Source of the DNA: Pseudomonas nitroreducens
GTDB taxonomy: Bacteria; Pseudomonadota; Gammaproteobacteria; Pseudomonadales; Pseudomonadaceae
Assembly (NCBI RefSeq): GCF_024170165.1
Contig: NZ_JALJXP010000020.1
Coordinates: forward strand, 1-57,889
DNA: 57,889 bases
Direction: 5' to 3'
Part shown: positions 12,901 to 17,967 of the stretch, one piece after another
Layout of the letters: every line of letters starts with the position of its first letter
Numbering within the stretch: the stretch's first letter is position 1
Translations under genes and position numbers: made by a program
Notes under the pieces: model-generated
The model's database searches: none
What the model was told of the DNA's origin: nothing
The model's input: only the letters and a program-made list of their open reading frames with translations

Positions 12901-15900
12901 GTCATTCAGGCTGAAGCTGAGCTTGGCGCCGTCGTCGACGTCGCTGGCGGTCAGTTTGCCGAAGCTGAGCTTGTCTTCAGTGGCCTTGGCGGCTGCTGCA
13001 TTGGCCACCGGCGCATCGTTGGTGCCGGTGATGGTGATGGTCAGGCTGCTGGAGCTGGTGGCGCCGTGCTCGTCGGTGACGGTGAACGGGATGCTGACGG
13101 TCTGCGTGGCGCCGGCTTTCAGGTGCTGGTACTCGCTGGCGCTGGCATCGAAGGTCCACTTGCCGTCGGCGTCGACGCTGAAGCCGGCCGGAGCGGTCTT
13201 GTCCAGGGCGTAGCTGAGCTGGGCGCCGTTGTCGGCATCGGTGGCGGCGAGCTGGCCGCTGATCTGCGCGTCTTCCTTCACCGCGCCGGTGGTGGCACTG
13301 GCGACCGGCGCGTCATTGCTGCCGGTAACGGTGATGGTGATGGTCTGCGGGTCGCTCAGGGCGCCGTTGTCGTCCTTCGCCTGGTAGGTGAAGGTGATGT
13401 CGCGGGATTCGCCTTCGGCCAGGCCGTCGAAATCCTTGCCGGGGTTGAAGCTGTAGCTGCCGTCGGCATTGAAGGTCAGGGTGCCGTTGTTGGCGCCCAC
13501 GCCGCTGGCCAGCTGGTAGCCGGCGATGCTGCCGTCCACGTCGGAGGCTGTCGGAACCTGGCCGTTGAAGACGGTGTTCTCTTCGGTGGTGACGCCGTCG
13601 GCATAGGCCACCGGCGCGTCGTTGGTGCCGGTGACGGTGATGGTGACGGTCTGCGGATCGCTCAGCGCGCCGTTGTTGTCCTTCGCCTGGTAGGTGAAGG
13701 TCACGGTCTCCTGGGCGCCGGCGGCCAGGTGGTCGAACGCGGTGCCCGGGTTGAAGCTGTAGCTGCCGTTGGCGTTGAAGGTCAGCGAGCCCTTGCCCTG
13801 GGCGACGTCGGTGGTCAGCTGGTAGCTGACGACGGTGCCGTCCACGTCGGTGGCGACCGGAACCTGGCCGTTGAGAACGGCGTTCTCCTCGGTGGTGGCG
13901 GTGTCGGCGGAGGCGACCGGCGCATCGTTGGTGCCGATGAGGGTCACGGTGACGGTGGTGCTGGTGCCATCGGCGGCCAGGACCTTGAATGATTCGGTCT
14001 GGTGCTCGCCGTCCTTCAGCGCGTTGAAGGCCTCGTTGGTGACGTAGGTCCAGCTGCCGTCTGCGGCGACGCTGAACTTGCCATAGTCGCCAGCGGTGCC
14101 GGTCTGGACCTGGAAGCTGGCCGGGCCGTCAACGTCGCTGATGTCCAGCTTGCCATCGATGGTGACCGGGGCATTGGTTTCATCGGCGCTGCCGCTGGTC
14201 TGGCCGGTGATCACCGCTGCGTCGTTGGTGCCGGTGACGGTGATGGTGATGGTCTGCGGGTCGCTCAGCGCGCCGTTGTTGTCCTTCGCCTGGTAGGTGA
14301 AGGTCACGTCGCGGGTTTCGCCCTGGGCCAGGCTGTCGAAATCCTTGCCGGGATTGAAGCTGTAGCTGCCGTCCGGATTGAAGCTCAGGCTGCCGTTGCC
14401 CTGGCCGACGTCGGTGGTCAGCTGGTAGCCGGCGACGCTGCCGTCCACGTCGGAGGCGGCCGGCACCTGGCCGTTGAGAACGGTGTTCTCTTCCGTGGTG
14501 GCTGCGCCCGGCAGGGCGACCGGCGCGTCGTTGGTGCCGGTGACGGTGATGGTGATGGTCTGCGGGTCGCTCAGCGCGCCGTTGTTGTCCTTCGCCTGGT
14601 AGGTGAAGGTCACGTCGCGGGTCTCGCCCTGGGCCAGGCTGTCGAAGTCCTTGCCGGGGTTGAAGCTGTAGCTGCCGTCCGGGTTGAAGGTCAGGTTGCC
14701 ATTGCCGTTGCCGACACCGGTGGTCAGCTGGTAGCCGGCGACGTTGCCGTCCACGTCGGAGGCGGCCGGCACCTGGCCGTTGAGCACGGTGTTTTCTTCG
14801 GTGGTGGCTGCACCCGGCAGGGCGACCGGCGCGTCGTTGGTGCCGGTCAGGGTCACGGTGAGGGTGGCGGTGCTGGTCGCGCCATGCTCATCGGTGACGG
14901 TGTAGGGCACCTGCACGACCTGGGTCTCGCCCTCGGCCAGGTGCTGGTAGGCCGGGTCCTTGGCATCGAAGGTCCAGCTGCCGTCCGGCTTCAGGGTGAA
15001 GCCCGCCGGCGGATTGCCGTTGGTGGTGAAGGTGAGGCTGCTGCCGGTGTCGCGGTCGGTGGCCAGCAGTTGGCCGCCAATCACGCTGTCCTCGTTGCCG
15101 CTGGCCTGGCCATCCTGGGCGACCGGGGTGTCGTTGGCGCCCTGGACGTTGATGGTGATGACGCGGGTAGCGGTGGCACCGGACGGATCGGTGACGGTGA
15201 CGGTGAAGCTCTCGCTCGGGTTCTGGCCCAGTGGCAGGGCGTTCACCGCATTGGCGTCGACCACGTAGGTGTAGCTGCCGTCGGCGTTGACGGTCAGCTC
15301 GCCATAGGCGCCCTTGGCGCTGCCGCTCCAGGTCAGGTTGGTGTCGTCGACGTCGGTGGCGCTCAATTGGCCTTTGATGTCGGCGAAGCTGTCGTTGGCG
15401 GCAGTGTCAGTGATGGTACTGGTATAGGTACCAGTGGCCACTGGGGCGTCGTTCACCGGGGTGATACCGACGTTCACCACCAGGGTGCTGGACGCGCCAC
15501 GGCTGTCGGTGACGATCACGGTGAAGCTGTCGGCGCCGTTGTAGTCGCCGTTGGGGTTGTATTGCCAGGTGCCGTTGGGGTTGAGCACCAGCAGGCCGTT
15601 GGCCGGCGCCTGGCCGACGCTGTAGGAGATCAGGTCGCCATTCGGATCGCGGGCGGAGAAGGCGCCGGTGAGCAGGGTGTCTTCGGCGGTGGTGAGGTTC
15701 AGCACGCCGTTGCCGCCGTCTTCGAATTGCGGCGCGAGGTTGGCCGGCAGTTCGTTCTGGCGCTCGTCACCGGCAGCGCCGCCGTTGTCCAGGCCGGAAG
15801 TGCTGTAGCCGATGTTCGGGTCGACGCGGCCGGCGGTGGCATCCAGCACCACGAAGCTGTGGCCGCCGCCAACGCCGGCATTGCCGCCAGCGGCCGAAGG

Positions 15901-16245
15901 CGCGGCAGTCGGGCCCGCTGCGGTGGGCGCCAGTGCCTGGGTCGGGTCGAGGCCGGCGGCGATGGCTTTCTGCAGGTCTTCGGTGCTCGGTGCGTTGACC
16001 GGCTGCGCGGCGGCGTGATGCGCCTCGGCCTGCGGCAGGTCGGCGCTGCTCCACTGGCTGTCGCGGCCCAGGTCGACCAGCTTGCCCTTGCCGACGTCGA
16101 GCGTCACCGCGCCGGAAGCGCCGGTGAGCAGCTGCTCGCCCTGGTAGATGCGGTCACCTTCGACCAGGACGCGCTGGGCGCCTTCGGGGGATACCGCAAT
16201 CACTTGGCCGATGATGCTTTTTACGACGGCGACGACGCTGCTCAT
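934..16245 (-). CDS. bapA: Giant type I-secreted RTX adhesin, LapA/BapA family
   Basis: This 5,103-residue surface adhesin starts at the ATG at 16245, which has AGGAG at 16252-16256; a longer frame upstream lacks these signals. Residues 1-75 (MSSVVAVVKSIIGQV...) match the LapA-type retention module. TAAG at 108-111 is the expected LapG di-alanine cleavage site. From about 170 to 4480 there are some 38 Ig/cadherin-like domains of about 100 residues, bounded by GTNDAPVA or GSNDAAVI motifs. A PA14-like domain lies near 3860-4015. A von Willebrand A domain with the MIDAS motif DTSGS starts near 4490. GGxGxDxL RTX repeats cover about 4940-5000, followed by an uncleaved type I secretion signal. No cleavable signal peptide is seen. 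The divergent genes at 16585-21484 are its likely exporter. Known relatives hold cells in biofilms while c-di-GMP is high. Repeats are nearly identical in places, so the exact length depends on correct assembly. Confidence 0.95.
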   Translation of the reverse strand: MSSVVAVVKSIIGQVIAVSPEGAQRVLVEGDRIYQGEQLLTGASGAVTLDVGKGKLVDLGRDSQWSSADLPQAEAHHAAAQPVNAPSTEDLQKAIAAGLDPTQALAPTAAGPTAAPSAAGGNAGVGGGHSFVVLDATAGRVDPNIGYSTSGLDNGGAAGDERQNELPANLAPQFEDGGNGVLNLTTAEDTLLTGAFSARDPNGDLISYSVGQAPANGLLVLNPNGTWQYNPNGDYNGADSFTVIVTDSRGASSTLVVNVGITPVNDAPVATGTYTSTITDTAANDSFADIKGQLSATDVDDTNLTWSGSAKGAYGELTVNADGSYTYVVDANAVNALPLGQNPSESFTVTVTDPSGATATRVITINVQGANDTPVAQDGQASGNEDSVIGGQLLATDRDTGSSLTFTTNGNPPAGFTLKPDGSWTFDAKDPAYQHLAEGETQVVQVPYTVTDEHGATSTATLTVTLTGTNDAPVALPGAATTEENTVLNGQVPAASDVDGNVAGYQLTTGVGNGNGNLTFNPDGSYSFNPGKDFDSLAQGETRDVTFTYQAKDNNGALSDPQTITITVTGTNDAPVALPGAATTEENTVLNGQVPAASDVDGSVAGYQLTTDVGQGNGSLSFNPDGSYSFNPGKDFDSLAQGETRDVTFTYQAKDNNGALSDPQTITITVTGTNDAAVITGQTSGSADETNAPVTIDGKLDISDVDGPASFQVQTGTAGDYGKFSVAADGSWTYVTNEAFNALKDGEHQTESFKVLAADGTSTTVTVTLIGTNDAPVASADTATTEENAVLNGQVPVATDVDGTVVSYQLTTDVAQGKGSLTFNANGSYSFNPGTAFDHLAAGAQETVTFTYQAKDNNGALSDPQTVTITVTGTNDAPVAYADGVTTEENTVFNGQVPTASDVDGSIAGYQLASGVGANNGTLTFNADGSYSFNPGKDFDGLAEGESRDITFTYQAKDDNGALSDPQTITITVTGSNDAPVASATTGAVKEDAQISGQLAATDADNGAQLSYALDKTAPAGFSVDADGKWTFDASASEYQHLKAGATQTVSIPFTVTDEHGATSSSSLTITITGTNDAPVANAAAAKATEDKLSFGKLTASDVDDGAKLSFSLNDKAPAGFTLFKDGTWAFSGLDSAYQSLAVGETKVLSIDYTVTDEHGATSSNTLTLTVTGTNDTPIALPSLLNGVKEDAQISGELKAIDVDNGAQLTYSLNKAAPAGLILGSDGKWSFDASDAAYQHLKAGATQLISVGYTVTDEHGASTQSVLVITVTGTNDAPIANAAPPVAANEDQVSQGKLTATDVDDGAKLSFSVSGNPPAGFTLKTDGSWTFDGKNPAYQSLAEGETKNIQVKYIVTDEHGATDTQTLTITVTVTGSNDPAVIGGVASVDVNETNAPVTTGGLLTVSDVDGPASFQAQNNVAGKYGTFSLGSDGTWTYTAKDAYNELKQDEKLTDSFTVKASDGTSATVTVNIIGTNDAPVAFGDSKTTGENAAFTSQVPLATDVDGSVVGYELATGVGQGHGSLTFNADGSYTFEPGTDFDHLAAGESQDVTFTYQAKDDNGALSDPQTITITVTGSNDAAVISGQTSVSVYETNAPVSTSGQLAISDVDSPETFQAQSNVAGKYGTFNLGADGQWTYTAKSAYNELKVGETLVDTFAVKAADGTASSVTVNIVGTNDAPVAYPATASAVEGGIKDPGVVAGATDGSSVTLTITTTQPGEAVSFNWKFSTNDESAFNDFAYVQVNGQKVQLLSSVALVGDGGSSGLQTFQQVFDKPGTYTIVLGVSDAVDKSVDSTLVLSNLPSQASVGNVVGQVTHIGSNWTLTTSGANNTTLTNQLKPVSEITGKLQATDVDHDAQLTFSTAQNTAGFTLKSDGSWLFDAKDPAYDHLAQGETQTLAINYTVTDEHGATGTSTLTLTITGTNDAPVAGVMKETVYEDSKIGGQLAGSDVDDNAALTFATTGNLPAGFSSDSSGKWSFDASNAAYQHLAVGATQVFTVNYSVTDQYGAKSSSTLTITVIGTNDAPQAKAASASVNEDKISGGTLTATDVDDGHALYFSLKDAAPSGFTLNANGTWSFNGNHADYQKLGAGETLELQIKFIVTDDKGATDENVLTLTVNGSNDAAIISGAKIVNVYETDAPITTTGKLDVSDVDGPDTFQAQTNVAGKYGTFNLGTDGAWTYVARDAYNELKPGQILTDTFTVKAADGTSSSVTVNILGTNDAPTAYDDSVTIDENGRVNGKVPAATDPDGRVSSYQLVTDVGQGNGSLNFNSSGTYHFEPGSDFDHLAAGESQVVTFTYQAKDNNGALSDPKTITITVTGSNDAAVISGVKSSSVNETDAPVSTGGKLNVSDVDGPETFQAQSNVAGKYGTFNLGTDGNWTYVASSAYNELKVGQTYTDTFTVKAADGTSATVTVNIVGTNDAPVAFDGTATTGENTVFNGQVPTATDVDGTIASYQLASNLAAGKGTLTFNANGSYSFNPGSAFDHLAAGQSETVSFTYQAKDNNGALSDPRTITITVNGTNDAPVAYADSQTTEENTVLNGQVPTATDVDGTVASYQLTTNVAAGKGTLTFNTDGSYSFNPGAAFDHLAAGQSEAVTFTYQAKDNNGALSDPQTITITVNGSNDAAVITGQTSGSADETNAPVTIDGKLNVTDVDGPASFQVQTDTAGNFGKFSVAADGTWSYVTNEAFNELKDGEHQTESFTVLAADGTSTSVTVTLIGTNDAPVAYADSKTTEENTVLNGQVPTATDVDGTVASYQLTTNVAAGKGTLTFNSDGSYSFNPGAAFDHLAAGQSEAVTFTYQAKDNNGALSDPQTITITVTGSNDAAVIGGLSTANVYETDAPVTTNGQLSISDVDSPESFQAQSSTGQYGTFNLGSDGAWVYTAKEAYNELKDGQTLTDTFTVKAFDGTSTTVTVNIVGTNDKPVAFADTVNTDENAVFNGQVPVATDIDGTVASYQLTTNVAAGKGTLTFNTDGSYSFNPGAAFDHLAAGQSEAVTFTYQAKDNNGALSDPQTITITVNGSNDAAVITGQTSGSADETNAPVTIDGKLDISDVDGPASFQVQTNTAGTFGKFSVAADGTWSYVTNEAYNELKDGEHQSESFTVLAADGTSTSVTVTLIGTNDAPVAYADSKTTEENTVLNGQVPTATDVDGTVASYQLTTSVAAGKGTLTFNTDGSYSFNPGAAFDHLAAGQSEAVTFTYQAKDNNGALSDPQTVTITVTGTNDAAVITGQTSGSADETNAPVTIGGKLNVTDIDGPASFQAQTNTVGTNGKFSIATDGTWTYVANSAFNELKSGEHLVETFIVKAADGTSSNVTVTINGTNDAPVAYADTQSTGENTVFQGQVPVATDVDGTIASYQLATGIGGGKGSLTFNSDGSYTFNPGTAFDYLAAGQTQDVTFTYQAKDNNGALSDPKAVTITVTGTNDAAVITGQTSGSADETNAPVTIGGKLIVNDVDSPAVFQAQTNTVGTNGKFSIATDGTWTYVANSAFNELKAGEHLTETFVVKAADGTSSNVTVTINGTNDAPVAYADTQSTGENAVLQGQVPVATDVDGTIASYQLATNVAAGKGTLTFNANGSYTFNPGTAFDHLAAGAHETVTFTYQAKDNNGALSDPKTITIDVTGTNDRPVAVDGTASTGENTVLNGQVPTATDIDGTVVGYQLTTDVAQGKGSLVFNANGSYTFNPGTAFDHLATGQSETVTFTYQAKDDAGALSDPKTITITVNGSNDAPNGTDNTITLNEDSSRSFTAADFGFSDVDAGDTLSGVRIDSLPTNGTLKFNGNAVSAGQVIDAADLGKLVFTPAANANGNNYANFTFSVKDSSNTYDTTPNKITFNVTPVNDAPVAVNDNFTVSGLKGNYWGYNEGPDGTNLISLSQVTSFMAGHNPSATFTSTTLNYNLSGGDLGGDGNLQKFLGNDAGSLNTDPANTSDAIIQLTGAINLNAGNYQLRVNADDGFSIKIDGVEVFKYDNIQSPTGRESAVFTIAQSGSHSIEIVYWDQGGQAQLQVEMRPQNGTYATVGGTALTHTVGELVTNEDTALTIAPQTLLGNDSDVDGDSLTIVSVQNAVNGSVKLEGGNVVFTPAKDFNGSGSFTYTISDGHGGTSTATVTVGVNAVNDAPEAKNDLQTTGENSTLNGQVPAATDIDSAVNPNGYALVQNVGAGNGTLTFNANGSYVFNPGTDFDSLNVGESRQVTFTYTAKDAQGAVSAPATVTITVTGSNDLPTATASSVTLNEDGKRSFSASDFGFSDKDAGDTLKAIRIDNLPTAGSLTLNGQSVTAGQVIAVSLLASLVYTPVANAAGNAYATLKFSVQDSHDGFSSSSSTLTFNVTPVNDAPLSADASASIYAGKTYTFGTKDFAFSDTADSANGQNHSLQNILIKALPDSGTLLLNGQAISAGKAVSASDIAAGKLTFVPDASGSNAHFSFAVQDSGGVANGGVDTSPTYGFDIHVGQVQIPSTNPNGDNTLTGGSGDDVILGDVGGIKTLTQGGTNYNIALVVDTSGSMAYNLAGQSGAAYANSRMKLVKDALISLANELKGHDGIINISLIGFQSTASLKVDIAHLSDANINQLVNAIGQSQNQGLQAVGGTDYQEAFGQAVSWFNTQKNGYENITLFLTDGDPTESSGNGSLMQNTTQAFASLSALSEVRAIGIGTSVNESTLKYFDNTNVTGIGTVYSTATNTLFTFDNNSALPGWTLSKSSTGSVGISGNKLNMTDTSAAGSSTAITSDLTVAKNTTSSFSFDFTESMRSGDTFTWTLKQYVDGAWTQVETHTLTSTSSNTTYTTDKTVGEGTYRIDFVLTDNTTSGTASITLDNLKQIVNTYAPVGQVDIVKQASDLTAALHGGSTSTELAPSGHDTITGGAGDDIIFGDTINTDNLPWGVNGNPAKPADMPAGSGVSALSAFLELKNGHAATSDEMYDYIKANHALFNVEGDTRGGNDHLYGGDGNDILYGQGGNDFLFGENGNDILFGGTGDDQLTGGKGDDILTGGAGADTFIWKAGDLGNDTITDFKAGEGDRIDISDLLPETAHNDILSYLKVDTTTSTLQVSTTGQINNGGAADVTIKLSGVDLSAYGSTSTEIVNKLVAGSDPVVKTEHH
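5640..8640 (-). repeat. Homogenised 603-bp super-repeats inside the adhesin gene
   Basis: Alternating domains starting with ADETNAPVTI and TTEENTVLNG (or STGEN) form a two-domain unit of about 201 residues. Equivalent points recur at about 5789, 6392 and 6995 (exact 603-bp steps) and again at 8198 (1,203 bp later). DNA identity between units is very high by eye. This implies recent duplication or gene conversion and a real risk of collapsed or mis-joined assembly. Confidence 0.85.
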
Positions 16246-16584
16246 GCACTTCTCCTGGTGAGGCTTGCCTGGTTGCCGACCGGCCGCAGGTGAGGTCGGC
16301 TCAGGAGGCATTCCTTTGTCTTTAAGAGCAAAAAATTTGGCGTCAATCATTTGGCTTATAGCGTATCGAAATTACGTATATGCCAATGTATTGACCATTC
16401 GATTGCCATCCTAAACAATTGGCAAATCGATGTCACTTTGATATCGGTGCGCCGCCTAAAAAAATTTAGCGTGAAATTCATCACGCTTTTTGATGCTTTC
16501 CTTGCAGCTATTCGCCGGTCTTTTGACGCTACTTCGCGGCAATCGAATCGCTGCGGCTATCTCACTGATAAGGATGTTTTCCTC
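16246..16584. promoter_or_regulatory. AT-rich divergent control region of the adhesin and its exporter
   Basis: This 339-bp spacer between two divergent start codons is much richer in A+T than the flanking genes. It contains several TTGGC/GCCAA blocks, including an imperfect dyad gattgcca (16401-16408) / tggcaaatc (16420-16428). GTCAATCATTTGGC at 16342-16355 resembles the FleQ box GTCANTAAATTGAC at 11 of 14 positions, counting N as a match. I could not pick clear -35/-10 pairs. FleQ and c-di-GMP control is known for lap-type genes; its action here is inferred. Confidence 0.45.
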
Positions 16585-17946
16585 ATGCGCATGCGATTCG
16601 CTCAAGCCGTGCCCTTCGCCCTGGCTTTCGTCATTCCCGTTGCCCTGCCGGTGCAGGCCGACACCCTCAACCAGGCCATGCAGAAGGCCCTGGAGTACCA
16701 CCCGGAAATCCAGGCCGGGGTGAACTCGCGTCTCGCTGCGGACAAGCAACTGCGCGCTGCGAAGGGTGGTTACCTGCCGTCCGTCGACCTGACCGCCGGT
16801 TACGGCCGTGAGGGTTCGGATAACACCACCACCCGTGGCCAGGGCGACCACTGGGACACCCTGAACCGTGGCGAATCCAACCTCGCGCTGCGCCAGATGG
16901 TGTTCGACGGCTTCGCCACCTCCAGCGAAGTCGGCCGCCAGCAGGCCAACGTCAACTCCCGCGCCTACGCGCTGCTGGGTACCTCCGAGCGCACCGCGCT
17001 GGACGTCGCTCAGGTCTACACCGACGTGCTGCGTCGCCAGGAAATGGTTCGCCTGGCCGAGGACAACCTGAAGAATCACCAGCGTGTCTACGACCAGATC
17101 AGCCTGCGCAGCTCCCGCGGCGTCGGCCGTCTCGCCGACCAGGACCAGGCCGAAGCCCGCCTGGCCCAGGCGCAGAACAACCTGATGACCGAGAAGACCA
17201 ACCTGGCCGACGCCCGCACCAACTACTACAGCGTGGTGGGCAGCGACCCGGTGGAGCTGAGCGAGCCGACCGGTCTTGTCGGCCAGCTGCCGGAAGACCT
17301 GCAGGCCGCCCGTCGCCAACTGGTGGAGAACAGCCCGATCCTGCGCTCCGCGGAATCCGACGTGGCCGCCGCCGAGAAGCAGTACGACGCGGCGAAATCG
17401 ACCTTCTATCCGAGATTCGATGCAGAACTTTCCCGAGGTGCCGATAACAACCTCGACGGAGAAGAAGGCCACAACAACGAATGGCAGGCCATGCTGCGCA
17501 TGCGCTACAACCTGTTTGCCGGTGGCAGCAACAAGGCCGAGCTGGAAGCCAAGTCGTATGAGGCGAACCAGGCCCTGGATATCCGTAACAATGCCCTGCG
17601 CCAGTTGAACGAGGAACTCGGATTGTCCTGGAACGCCCTGAACAACGCCCGCGACCAGCTGCCGATCGCCCGCCAGTACGTGGACTACAGCACCCGTGTG
17701 CGCGAGGCCTACCAGAAGCAGTTCACCATCGGCGAGCGCACCCTGCTCGACCTGCTGGACAGCGAGAACGAACTGTTCAACGCTTCGCGCCGTCTGGTCG
17801 ACCTGAAGTACACCGAACTGTTCACCCAGTACCGCATCAAGGCCACCCTGGGCGAGCTGCTCAAGAGCCAGGGCGTGGTCGCGCCGATGGCCGCGGTGGC
17901 TTCCGAAGACATCAAGCCGAAAGTCCAGCTGCCCGGCCTCAACTAA
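16585..17946 (+). CDS. bapB: TolC/LapE-family outer membrane channel of the adhesin exporter
   Basis: This 453-residue outer-membrane component of a type I secretion system has a signal peptide (MRMRFAQAVPFALAFVIPVA, cleavage after VQA near residue 25). Two long helical TolC repeats follow, rich in Gln, Ala and Asn (LNQAMQKALEYHPEI near the start, LLDLLDSENELF in the second repeat). The ATG at 16585 is chosen because AAGGA lies at 16570-16574 and a signal peptide follows; the open frame extends upstream without one. It forms an operon with the ABC exporter 21 bp downstream. In Lap systems this pore also holds the adhesin by its retention module, which fits the adhesin encoded divergently. The symbol follows P. 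aeruginosa PA1875. Confidence 0.92.
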   Translation: MRMRFAQAVPFALAFVIPVALPVQADTLNQAMQKALEYHPEIQAGVNSRLAADKQLRAAKGGYLPSVDLTAGYGREGSDNTTTRGQGDHWDTLNRGESNLALRQMVFDGFATSSEVGRQQANVNSRAYALLGTSERTALDVAQVYTDVLRRQEMVRLAEDNLKNHQRVYDQISLRSSRGVGRLADQDQAEARLAQAQNNLMTEKTNLADARTNYYSVVGSDPVELSEPTGLVGQLPEDLQAARRQLVENSPILRSAESDVAAAEKQYDAAKSTFYPRFDAELSRGADNNLDGEEGHNNEWQAMLRMRYNLFAGGSNKAELEAKSYEANQALDIRNNALRQLNEELGLSWNALNNARDQLPIARQYVDYSTRVREAYQKQFTIGERTLLDLLDSENELFNASRRLVDLKYTELFTQYRIKATLGELLKSQGVVAPMAAVASEDIKPKVQLPGLN

Positions 17947-17967
17947 CCAGCCCGAGAGAGCATCCGC

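Noticed and set aside
1408..13992. 4,194-codon plus-strand frame as a second giant gene
   Set aside because: It lies wholly antisense to a well-supported adhesin, has no start signals, and encodes low-complexity Val/Gly/Asp repeats produced by reverse reading of the cadherin-like domains.
5600..15000. Regular repeats as a CRISPR array
   Set aside because: Repeats are in frame, about 300 or 603 bp apart and encode protein domains; there are no short repeat-spacer units or cas genes.
934..16350. Adhesin start at 16350
   Set aside because: The extra 35 residues have no ribosome site or family similarity; the start at 16245 has AGGAG and gives the LapA-type N-terminus.
16523..16551. TTGACG as -35 of the exporter operon
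   Set aside because: No acceptable -10 lies 16-18 bp downstream (only aatcgc), so it was not listed as a promoter.
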